Origin: JAAYAY01 sp964429355
GTDB taxonomy: Bacteria; Planctomycetota; Planctomycetia; Pirellulales; Thermoguttaceae
Assembly: GCA_964429355.1 (NCBI GenBank)
Contig: CAYSCH010000173.1
Location: forward strand, 1-18,660
Direction: 5' to 3'
Length of the DNA: 18,660 nucleotides
Below the pieces are notes generated by a model. It was not told where the DNA came from and did not search any database. It saw only the letters and a program-made list of their open reading frames with translations. Made by a program: the position numbers and the translations under genes. Of this stretch, positions 1-6,735 are shown one piece after another. Numbering within the stretch: position 1 is the stretch's first letter; every line of letters begins with the position of its first letter.

Positions 1-235
1 TTACCAAAACTCTCCCGCCCGGGGAATGTCTCATTTCCGACCACGCGCGGTATAAATGGGCTTGCGTGATTCCCAGAGGATATTGTGGCAAGGCGATCAG
101 GAACTCGATGGGCCGGGATTGACAGAGTTCGCAGGCAATACCCGGACACAACCCGAGCGCGGGGCAAGCCCACGCGGCTATCTTAAGGACGGCAGTTTTT
201 CTGGGAATCACGCAAGGCCATTTAGGAAGAATAAA

Positions 236-263
236 TAAAGTTTGCGGCCTGTCCGGCCGATAT
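236..263 (+). promoter_or_regulatory. Sigma-28/sigma-D (FliA-type) flagellar promoter
   Basis: The -35 element TAAAGTTT lies at 236-243 and the -10 element GCCGATAT at 256-263, with a 12-nt spacer. The enterobacterial FliA consensus is TAAAGTTT-N11-GCCGATAA. The Bacillus sigma-D consensus is TAAA-N14-16-GCCGATAT. The -35 is exact for FliA, the -10 is exact for sigma-D, and the distance from TAAA to GCCG is 16 nt, within the sigma-D range. Transcription would begin near 270, about 60 nt before the ATG of the FliN-like gene, which is the kind of gene this sigma factor serves. Confidence 0.8.
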
Positions 264-286
264 TTGCCCAACACATTGGGATCCAA

Positions 287-300
287 GGAGGGGTTCCTCC
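287..300 (+). repeat. GGAGG/CCTCC inverted repeat in the fliN leader
   Basis: GGAGG (287-291), GGTT, CCTCC (296-300) can form a 5-bp hairpin in the leader RNA made from the sigma-28 promoter. GGAGG looks like a strong Shine-Dalgarno sequence, but it is about 39 nt from the ATG at 331, too far to serve that start, and no other good in-frame start lies nearer. It may fold as a leader hairpin or be chance. Confidence 0.35.
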
Positions 301-330
301 CAGAAAAGCCACCAAACGGATGTTGTTGCG

Positions 331-1278
331 ATGGCGGATTTGACACCAGCCGTAACGGCCAGCGTTGTTGAAGCATGCCGCGGCGGCGCGGCCGAGGCGG
401 CCGAGGCACTCGGGCGGGCGCTGGATCTGAAAGGCGCGACTATCGACGTCGGCGAGGCTGGACAGGTTTCTTTGAATGCCCTTCCGGAGGGGTTCGACGG
501 GCCTGGCTTGGCAGTCGTCATGACCACAGGCGGCGTGGCCGCGATCTTTGCCATCCCTGAGTCTTCCGGGCTCGTGCCCGAGTGGACGGCGGCCCCCGAT
601 CCGACCGGCCAGAGCAAGCTCACCACCCTGGCCCAAGAATTGGGCATGATTCTTCTGCCCGAGCAGTTCATGCCCGACGACTTCCAGGCGGGCCGAGCCA
701 AGAATCTCAAAGGCGCACTGGCTCGCGGCGGAATAGCGGATGGTGCTTCACTCATACCCTTGAAGATCGCCGCCGGCGGCAAGAAAGGCACAGCCCTGCT
801 GGTCTTTCCGGCCCCAAAACCGGGCATCGTCATCGGCAATGCGACGGTTGAGCCCCCGGCTGCTAAGCCGGCCCCAAAACCGGCGGCAAAGCCCGCTCCG
901 AAGCCGGCAGCCAAGCCAGCCAAACCGGGAGGGGTTGGTTTGGGTCCACAGCGGCCCCAACGCGTCGTCAGCGTGGACCAACTGCCGGCTTACTCTCGCA
1001 GCATCCTGCGGATCAAGGTCCCGGTCGTGGTTACTCTGGCCCACAAACGCCAGTCTCTCAACCAGATCATGGAACTGGGGCCCGGCTCGATCATCCAGTT
1101 CGACAAATCCTGCGAGGAAATGCTCGAACTCGATATTGGTGGACGTTCGGTTGCTACCGGCGAAGCGGTCAAGGTCGGCGACAAATTCGGCCTCCGCATC
1201 AACGCCATCACCTTGCCCGACGAGCGCTTCGAACCCGTTCGCGGCCGAGAGCAGCCGCGCACACGACGGCCAAGGTAG
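331..1278 (+). CDS. fliN: FliN/FliM-family flagellar motor switch protein (SpoA domain)
   Basis: This 315-aa protein has three parts. Residues 1 to about 170 are an alpha/beta region rich in Ala and Gly that I cannot assign firmly; it could be a CheC/FliY-like or FliM-like N-terminal module. Residues 174-200 are a low-complexity Pro-Ala-Lys linker built from a 5-residue unit (APKPA). Residues 224-292 are a clear SpoA/FliN C-terminal domain, including LRIKVPVVVTLA, the LGPGSIIQFDK turn and GEAVKVGDKFGLRI. FliN forms the lower part of the flagellar C-ring and takes part in rotation switching and export-substrate docking in the cytoplasm. Plain FliN is about 100-140 aa, so this is a long, FliY-like form. 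The ATG at 331 has only a weak GGA upstream, but no other in-frame start lies close by. A sigma-28 promoter about 70 nt upstream supports a flagellar role. No other flagellar gene is in the window. Confidence 0.85.
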   Translation: MADLTPAVTASVVEACRGGAAEAAEALGRALDLKGATIDVGEAGQVSLNALPEGFDGPGLAVVMTTGGVAAIFAIPESSGLVPEWTAAPDPTGQSKLTTLAQELGMILLPEQFMPDDFQAGRAKNLKGALARGGIADGASLIPLKIAAGGKKGTALLVFPAPKPGIVIGNATVEPPAAKPAPKPAAKPAPKPAAKPAKPGGVGLGPQRPQRVVSVDQLPAYSRSILRIKVPVVVTLAHKRQSLNQIMELGPGSIIQFDKSCEEMLELDIGGRSVATGEAVKVGDKFGLRINAITLPDERFEPVRGREQPRTRRPR

Positions 1279-1292
1279 CATCGAATTGCTCG

Positions 1293-3152
1293 TCAATGGA
1301 AGATAGAGCCGGCCTTCAGTTGCCGTGCCATTTCTGGCTTCACTTCGCCTTGCAGGGCGTCATTTTTCATGTCAAGGATGGCGATTCGAACCTGCCTTGC
1401 TCCGTCGCAACCAGGAGCGATCCGGGCAGCATCGTCCATATCGGCAAAAGCCTTGTCGAACTCACCCCGCCCTGCATAGGAGAGGGCTCGAAGCAACAGG
1501 CCGAACTCCTGGTTGGTATCGAGATGCAGAGCGGTCGTGGCATCCGCAATGGCACCATCAAAATCACGACGTTGAAGGCGAACCGTCGCACGGAGGAGCC
1601 ATGCCGCAGTCAGCGCGGGGTCGATCTGGAGGGCCGCATCCGCATCGTTGAGAACTGTATCGAGGTTTGACGCCTCGTTCTTGCTTAGTTCACAGGCCGC
1701 ATGAAACAGGTACAATCGGGCGCAGTCGGGCCACACGCGAATGAGAACGCTCGTCGTGAAAATGGCAATATCCCACCCACGATCGCTGGCCCAAAGCCAG
1801 AACAGACGGTCGCCCTCATGGCCTTTGCCCACTCTCTCCAACTTCGCGGCTTGCCGCTCTGCGGCATGCATCTCCTCCGTACGTCCCAACTGGCGGTAGA
1901 CCATTATCTGGTTGTGAAATGGGACAGGATCCGTCGGGTCGGCATCAATAACTGTCTGCAGATCGGCGAGGGCCTCCTCGTACCTTCCCTGGAGAAACGC
2001 CGCGCGGGCGCGCACCCGGTACGCGTCCACCGCGCCGTTGGCCTTCACCGCATGATCACTGTCCGCATACGCCTGGTCAAAGTCTCGGTGGCGAAGGAGC
2101 AGCCGCGCTCTTGCACACAGGGCCTCCGTATCGTTTGAGTCGATTCGCAGGGCCTCCGAGAAATCCGCCCAGGCTTGATCGTCGTCACCGCGCTCTTCAT
2201 ACGTTCTTCCTCGCCGAACCAACGCCGCTGTCTTGGTCGGATCGAGTATTAGCGTCGTCGAATAGTCTTGGATCGCCTTGACAAGGTCCCCTTGTTCGTA
2301 ATGCACGTGCCCACGGGAATACCATGGCTTCGCCCAGTTGGGGCACATCTCAATTGCCTTGTCATAATCCATCAACGCGCAATCCCAATTTCCTTTGTCA
2401 GCGTGGACTTGCCCTCGCATGTAATGAGTCTCAGCCGATTCGCCTTGGCGGAGCGACTCACTGAAGTCTTCAAGAGCCTGATCCAACTTGCCCATCAAAT
2501 GGTAGGTAAGTCCCCGGCTGTAATGAACGCGGCTCGAATCCGCCCCCAGGTGGATCGCCTCATTGAAGTCAGCAAGAGCCCGATCGAGATTACCCGCTTC
2601 GAAGTGGATTCCGCCACGAAATATGTACGCCTCTGTGAATGTCGGAGCGAGGTGGATCGCACGGCTCACATCGGCAAGAGTCTGATCATGATTACCTTTC
2701 GCGCGATGTGCGACGGCGCGGGCCAGATAGGCAGATGCCCAGTTCGGCCCAAGTCGCACAGCCGCATTGAGGTCGATGAGGGCGCGGTCTGTGTCACCCT
2801 TCCACAGAAAGGCCGCCCCGCGATTGCAGTAGGCAGCGATTGAGCCTGAGTTCAGGCGGAGGGCTTCATCAAACTCGGCAATGGCACTATCGAACTTGCC
2901 AACACTCACATAGTGCGCCCCTTGCCGCAAATGCAGATCTTCGCTGTCGGCAGCCATCAGCACTTCGTCGCTTTCCGCGACGAGGCTCTCCATTTGGCTC
3001 GTTGAGATGAATGAGCCACTCATCTCCTCGTGATTCGAAGTTGCCTCCTGCTGCGCGATAGCCGACTGCTGCACCAGGGCCAAGGCAGTAACCATGCCCA
3101 GCAAGACGGCCACCCCAATACGACGACACACCACTTGCAGGGGGTGTTGCAT
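1293..3152 (-). CDS. Exported tetratricopeptide-repeat protein
   Basis: The 619-aa product opens with a Sec-type signal peptide: Arg-rich n-region, hydrophobic stretch VAVLLGMVTALALV, and a likely cleavage after AIA near residue 33. Nearly everything after residue 75 is TPR repeats of 34 residues. I count about ten in a row (for example GNLDRALADFNEAI and GKLDQALEDFSESL), then a less regular segment around 400-470 with a WLWASDRGW patch, then about three more. TPR arrays are protein-interaction scaffolds; the partner is unknown and no enzymatic domain is visible. The start is supported by AAGGAG 6 nt upstream of the ATG and by a sigma-70-like promoter. The gene is convergent with fliN, with 14 nt between the stops. 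By eye its base composition is less GC-rich than that of its neighbours, which may indicate a different history. Confidence 0.85.
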   Translation of the reverse strand: MQHPLQVVCRRIGVAVLLGMVTALALVQQSAIAQQEATSNHEEMSGSFISTSQMESLVAESDEVLMAADSEDLHLRQGAHYVSVGKFDSAIAEFDEALRLNSGSIAAYCNRGAAFLWKGDTDRALIDLNAAVRLGPNWASAYLARAVAHRAKGNHDQTLADVSRAIHLAPTFTEAYIFRGGIHFEAGNLDRALADFNEAIHLGADSSRVHYSRGLTYHLMGKLDQALEDFSESLRQGESAETHYMRGQVHADKGNWDCALMDYDKAIEMCPNWAKPWYSRGHVHYEQGDLVKAIQDYSTTLILDPTKTAALVRRGRTYEERGDDDQAWADFSEALRIDSNDTEALCARARLLLRHRDFDQAYADSDHAVKANGAVDAYRVRARAAFLQGRYEEALADLQTVIDADPTDPVPFHNQIMVYRQLGRTEEMHAAERQAAKLERVGKGHEGDRLFWLWASDRGWDIAIFTTSVLIRVWPDCARLYLFHAACELSKNEASNLDTVLNDADAALQIDPALTAAWLLRATVRLQRRDFDGAIADATTALHLDTNQEFGLLLRALSYAGRGEFDKAFADMDDAARIAPGCDGARQVRIAILDMKNDALQGEVKPEMARQLKAGSIFH

Positions 3153-3188
3153 GTCCTTCTCCTTGAATCGGGTGGGGAGTGGGGCACC

Positions 3189-3217
3189 AATATGGTGATG
3201 CCCTCTTGACGGGTCAA
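3189..3217 (-). promoter_or_regulatory. Sigma-70-like promoter with palindrome over the -10, for the TPR gene
   Basis: Reading the minus strand, TTGACC (3217-3212) and CATATT (3194-3189) are separated by 17 nt, matching the TTGACA/TATAAT consensus at 5/6 and 4/6 positions. Transcription would start near 3182, about 30 nt before the ATG at 3152. The -10 is embedded in the palindrome CACCA-ATA-TGGTG (3185-3197), and the -35 lies in TTGAC-GG-GTCAA (3206-3217), so both elements coincide with dyad symmetry that could be an operator. Confidence 0.45.
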
Positions 3218-3332
3218 TACCGGATTATGGCCATCCGGCCTGGGGGGGGCGGAACTCAAAGGCCAATCCCCGCCTTCAGGTGATTTGGGGCCTCGTAGGA
3301 GTCTCCTCCCGCCGTGGTCAATCCATGCCTGA

Positions 3333-3355
3333 CCGGCTAAACTGGGAATAGCCGG
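3333..3355. repeat. Perfect 7-bp inverted repeat upstream of the amidotransferase gene
   Basis: CCGGCTA (3333-3339) and TAGCCGG (3349-3355) are perfect complements around a 9-nt AACTGGGAA loop. They lie in the roughly 280-bp space between the divergent TPR and amidotransferase starts, about 75 nt before the latter. There is no T-run on either side, so it is not a standard intrinsic terminator. An operator or leader hairpin is possible. Confidence 0.4.
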
Positions 3356-3429
3356 CCTGAGGAGACTGATCCCGGCGAAGCGGCAGGTCCTGTCGGGCGG
3401 CCGGGGCCCATTTTCTCCCCGAGGCACCT

Positions 3430-4011
3430 ATGATCCTCCTGATCGACAACTACGATTCCTTCACCTACAACCTTGTCCAGCGACTCGGGGAACTCGACCC
3501 GTCGCTCGATCTGCGGGTCTTTCGGAACGACAAAATCGACGTGGCCCAGATCGAAGAGCTGGCCCCCTCCCACCTGATCATTTCCCCGGGACCCTGCACC
3601 CCGACCGAAGCGGGTATCTCACTCGAGTGTGTCCGGCACTTCGCCGGCAAAATCCCTTTAATGGGGGTCTGCCTCGGCCACCAGTCCATCGGCCAAGCCT
3701 TCGGTGCGACGATCGTTCGCGCCAGAACTCTGATGCATGGCAAGACGGACCTGATCCACCACGACAACAAGGGGCTGTTTGAGAATCTGGAGAACCCGTT
3801 CCGGGCAACTCGATATCACAGTCTGGTAATCGACCCGCCGACGCTCAGCGACGAGTTTGAAGTGGCTGCCTGGGTTGAAGAAGCCGACGGGGCCCAGGTG
3901 ATCATGGGTATTCGCCATAAGGAATATCCGCTCTTTGGCCTCCAGTTTCACCCCGAGAGCTTCTTGACCGACGTGGGGCCCAGACTGCTGGAACGGTTTT
4001 TGGCCGTTTGA
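3430..4011 (+). CDS. pabA: Anthranilate/aminodeoxychorismate synthase glutamine amidotransferase (component II)
   Basis: A complete 193-aa class I glutamine amidotransferase of the TrpG/PabA type. It begins with the family hallmark ILLIDNYDSFTYNL. The oxyanion-strand motif ISPGPCTP is at 51-58, the nucleophile elbow GVCLGHQSIGQAFG has Cys81, LMHGKT is at 101-106, and the catalytic His174 and Glu176 lie in QFHPES. It releases ammonia from glutamine and passes it to the chorismate-binding partner (TrpE or PabB), making anthranilate for tryptophan or aminodeoxychorismate for folate. No partner gene is present, so sequence alone does not settle TrpG versus PabA; in many bacteria one such subunit serves both enzymes. 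GAGG lies 5 nt before the ATG. Length is normal for the family. Confidence 0.93.
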   Translation: MILLIDNYDSFTYNLVQRLGELDPSLDLRVFRNDKIDVAQIEELAPSHLIISPGPCTPTEAGISLECVRHFAGKIPLMGVCLGHQSIGQAFGATIVRARTLMHGKTDLIHHDNKGLFENLENPFRATRYHSLVIDPPTLSDEFEVAAWVEEADGAQVIMGIRHKEYPLFGLQFHPESFLTDVGPRLLERFLAV

Positions 4012-4192
4012 GCCTCCATGCGTCAGAAGCGGGGCCCACGCTTACTCTGCAGCCGGTTGGAGTCGAGGTTTCAGTTCACCGAGTGACTCCGACTCCGCTG
4101 GAGTTGTCGCAGTCCAGGAAGTACAATCTCCCCCGCCCAGAAATCGTCCAGCTCTGCCGGATTCATGTGGATAAATGTCACCCAGGATCACG

Positions 4193-5908
4193 ATGGCGAA
4201 GTCTCCCAGGAAAACAGATGGCCGCAAGCATCGCCCCACCGAAGCGTCGTTGAGCATGGACCAGCCGGAGCCGGGCTTCTGGCGCCGGCATCTGACGGGC
4301 GCATTTGGCCAGGCGGGGCTGGGGGCTCTCCTGCTTTGCCTGGCATTGCCGCGTGTGGGGCCCTGGCCGTTGGCCTTTGTGGCACCGGTCAGTTGGATCC
4401 TCCTGGTCCGCCGCCAGCGGCTGCCGGGCAGATGCCCCTATCGCGCCATCTGGCTGGCTGGGTTCCTCTTCTGGCTCACCGAACTCTACTGGATGACCAT
4501 GCCCCATCCGTCCACCAGCCTCGGGTGGCTTGCTCTGTCGGCCTACCTGGCCTGTCTTCTTCCGCTGTTCATCGGTCTGAGTCGTGTAGCGGTGCACCGA
4601 TTGCGGATCTCGGTCGTCGTGGCAGCTCCCGTCGTTTGGATGGGCCTCGAAGTCGTTCGCGGCTACCTCTTCGGCGGGTTCACCATGGCCAGCCTGGGAC
4701 ACGTGATCTACCGCTGGACGGCCATGATTCAGACGGCTGACCTGGCCGGGGCCTATGCGGTTGGTTTCATCGTCATGTTCGTGGCCGCATGTGTGGGGCG
4801 GCAGTTTCGCCTGACACCCGGCGAGCCACGCCCACGTTGGCCCGTGCCGGCCGGCCTCGTCATGCTCGCCTTCGCCCTGGCCTACGGCCATGTCCGCATG
4901 GCCCAGGCCAACCATGAGCCGGCGGCACGCATTGCCCTGGTCCAGGGCTCGACCGCGATCACGCTCGACATGGGCTACGAGAAGAAGAAGGAAATGCATG
5001 ACGAACACATGAAGTTGACGCTGGAGACGGTCTCGAAGGACCCGGCGCTGGACCTGGTCATGTGGCCCGAATCGACCTTCTACTGGGACATCATCTCCCG
5101 AGAGAAAGGCATCGCTGTGCCCTACTGGTGGTCCGGCACGGAAAAAGGCTTTGAGGAATTTGCCGAGGAGACACGGCTGCTGGTCAGCAAGACCGCGGAA
5201 GACATCCAGGTCCCGCTCCTGGTGGGGCTGACGCGACGGCACTACGAGTCGCGAGGCGAGGCGGTCTACAACACGGCGATCCTGGTCACCAAGTCGGACC
5301 CGCGAGCCGAGGCGTACGACAGGATCCAGATGTACGATAAGATCCACCTGGTGATGTTCGGAGAGTATTTCCCCTTTGCCGACAGGCTGAGATTTCTCTA
5401 CCAGTTCACGCCGGTCAACACCCTCAACATCGGTCTTCAGCGCGGCACGAAGCCCGTCGCCTTCGAGCTCAACGGCCTTTGCCTGACACCGAACATTTGC
5501 TTCGAAAGCGTCATTCCCCAGGTGATTCGTCGGCAGGTCAACGAACTGGCTGCGGCAGGGCAGGAGCCGGATGTGCTGGTCAACCTCACCAACGACGGCT
5601 GGTTCTTCGGCTCCAACGAACTCGATCTGCACATGATCTGCGGTGTGTTTCGTGCCGTCGAATGCCGAAAACCCTTTCTGATCGCGGCCAACACGGGCCT
5701 CTCCGCCTGGATCGACGGCGATGGCCGCATTCGGCAACAAGGTCCGCGGCTGGCCACGGCCGTCATCCTTGCCGACGTGGCCAAGGATGGACGCAAGAGC
5801 CTCTATCTGTGGTGGGGCGACCTTCCCGCAGGCATCTGCCTCTTGTTGTGTATCGGACTTGCCGGGATTGGTTGCCTGGACCGACGCCGCCGGGGAGCCG
5901 TGGAATGA
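4193..5908 (+). CDS. lnt: Apolipoprotein N-acyltransferase
   Basis: Lnt adds the third acyl chain to the N-terminal Cys of lipoproteins in the inner membrane, the last step of lipoprotein maturation. The product is about 571 aa, slightly longer than the usual 500-550. The N-terminal half contains several hydrophobic segments, as expected. The C-terminal half is a nitrilase/CN-hydrolase domain with the full catalytic triad: Glu in LVMWPES (residue 293 from this start), Lys in YDKIHLVMFGEYFPF (383) and Cys in NICFES (436). LVNLTNDGWFFGS and the last membrane segment also match the family. I prefer the ATG at 4193 because AGGA lies 5 nt upstream; an in-frame ATG at 4175 lacks a ribosome site. 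The 181 bases between the amidotransferase gene and this start hold only a weak ACTCC-GCT-GGAGT hairpin (4092-4104). The stop overlaps the next gene's start. Confidence 0.93.
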   Translation: MAKSPRKTDGRKHRPTEASLSMDQPEPGFWRRHLTGAFGQAGLGALLLCLALPRVGPWPLAFVAPVSWILLVRRQRLPGRCPYRAIWLAGFLFWLTELYWMTMPHPSTSLGWLALSAYLACLLPLFIGLSRVAVHRLRISVVVAAPVVWMGLEVVRGYLFGGFTMASLGHVIYRWTAMIQTADLAGAYAVGFIVMFVAACVGRQFRLTPGEPRPRWPVPAGLVMLAFALAYGHVRMAQANHEPAARIALVQGSTAITLDMGYEKKKEMHDEHMKLTLETVSKDPALDLVMWPESTFYWDIISREKGIAVPYWWSGTEKGFEEFAEETRLLVSKTAEDIQVPLLVGLTRRHYESRGEAVYNTAILVTKSDPRAEAYDRIQMYDKIHLVMFGEYFPFADRLRFLYQFTPVNTLNIGLQRGTKPVAFELNGLCLTPNICFESVIPQVIRRQVNELAAAGQEPDVLVNLTNDGWFFGSNELDLHMICGVFRAVECRKPFLIAANTGLSAWIDGDGRIRQQGPRLATAVILADVAKDGRKSLYLWWGDLPAGICLLLCIGLAGIGCLDRRRRGAVE

Positions 5909-6492
5909 TGGAACCGAAGAAAGAACCGAGTATCTATTCGCCCGATTTCATCCGCGAGAAGCTGCGGGCAATTCCTCGCGAAACGACCCCGCGGCGGATC
6001 ACGCCGCCGATCAAGCGGCTCTGCAGGAAGCTCGCGGCCGATAGCCTGCCCCGCTTCGTGCCTGTCCTGGCGGCGTCCAGCGCAAAGGCCAATGCGGCCC
6101 ACGAGAACGTGGAAGACACGATCCGCGTCAACGGCGGTGTACATGCCCCCGGCTGGCTGATCTGGGAGATGCGAGGGATTCTGCTCAATGCCGAGCGCTA
6201 CACCTGCTGGCGGTCCGCCGAAGGCGATCTGGTTGACGTCTCGCCCAAGCCCGACGGCGAAAAACGGATCCTGTTTCTCGAAGGCCCGGAGCCGTGGGAC
6301 GGCTCCCGAGTCTGCCCGACCACCTGGGCGCTTGTCGACGACGAGCCCGTCCTCGAGTACATCCGCATCTACCAGTCGGAACGCCGCCAATGGGCCAGTG
6401 AAATCACCGATTTCAAGCTGCAGAAAGAGCTTTACCTTGCCATGGTTGCCATGAGCGACCACCTGGCAGCCCAGAAGAAACGCAAACGATAA
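5905..6492 (+). CDS. Conserved hypothetical protein, translationally coupled to lnt
   Basis: A soluble, basic protein of 195 aa beginning MMEPKKEPSIY. The open frame continues further upstream, but that part lies inside lnt in another frame. The true start is set by the ATGA overlap with the lnt stop (5905-5908), which suggests translational coupling. No signal peptide or membrane segment is visible. The centre (about residues 65-120) contains HENVEDTIRVNGG, then GWLIWEMRGILLNAERYTCWRSAEGDLVDVSPK. I recall a similar pattern of aromatic residues, Glu and 'W-S-G-LVDVTPK' in uncharacterised bacterial proteins but cannot name the family. The C-terminus ends in KKRKR. A role linked to lipoprotein maturation is suggested only by position. 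Confidence 0.75.
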   Translation: MMEPKKEPSIYSPDFIREKLRAIPRETTPRRITPPIKRLCRKLAADSLPRFVPVLAASSAKANAAHENVEDTIRVNGGVHAPGWLIWEMRGILLNAERYTCWRSAEGDLVDVSPKPDGEKRILFLEGPEPWDGSRVCPTTWALVDDEPVLEYIRIYQSERRQWASEITDFKLQKELYLAMVAMSDHLAAQKKRKR

Positions 6493-6735
6493 ACGATAGG
6501 CTCACCCCTGTGCCATCGTCATCGGTAGCTGTCCGGGCATCTCGTCCAGCACGCCGATCCGCACGACCAAGGTGGCCACGGGCGGGTCGCCAATCGTGAG
6601 TATGGGCATCTGCGGCCAGTGCACCATGGTCTGGCCGATTCATGAGTTGCCGCAAATCCGGCCTGTATCGAATCAGCACGGCCACGCCAGGGATCGATGT
6701 TCGTGCGCCGGGCGCGAACCTGTCAAGCCGAGAGG
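6493..6735. other. Convergent intergenic space with a possible gene remnant
   Basis: These 243 bases separate two converging genes. No U-tract terminator is evident. On the minus strand a short frame ending near 6507 reads MVHWPQMPILTIGD... and ends PMTMAQG-stop. Directly upstream, in another frame, is GVAVLIRYRPDLRQLMNRP. Together they look more protein-like than random sequence, as if a small gene had been broken by a frameshift. I recognise no family, so this is weak. Confidence 0.25.

Larger units (their letters stand above)
1..330. other. Intergenic region upstream of the fliN-like gene
   Basis: I see no convincing coding region in these 330 bases. A 60-codon open frame at 56-238 has no ribosome binding site and no recognisable protein features, so I treat it as chance. 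The useful content is at the right end: a sigma-28 type promoter (236-263) and a short inverted repeat (287-300), both listed separately. The left 200 bases show nothing I can name. The window begins here, so the end of an upstream gene or its terminator may be cut off. Confidence 0.6.

Noticed and set aside
56..238. 60-codon plus-strand frame at the left edge
   Set aside because: No ribosome binding site, no homology I recognise, and its end overlaps the sigma-28 promoter.
3331..3355. Intrinsic terminator before pabA
   Set aside because: The stem is good but no T-run follows on either strand.
4092..4104. Terminator after pabA (ACTCC-GCT-GGAGT)
   Set aside because: Only a 5-bp stem with a 3-nt loop and no T-run; too weak to call.
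4178..5740. Minus-strand open frame of 520 codons opposite lnt
   Set aside because: The lnt catalytic triad and membrane segments on the plus strand are unmistakable. The antisense frame is low-complexity Asp/Arg/Gly/His sequence.
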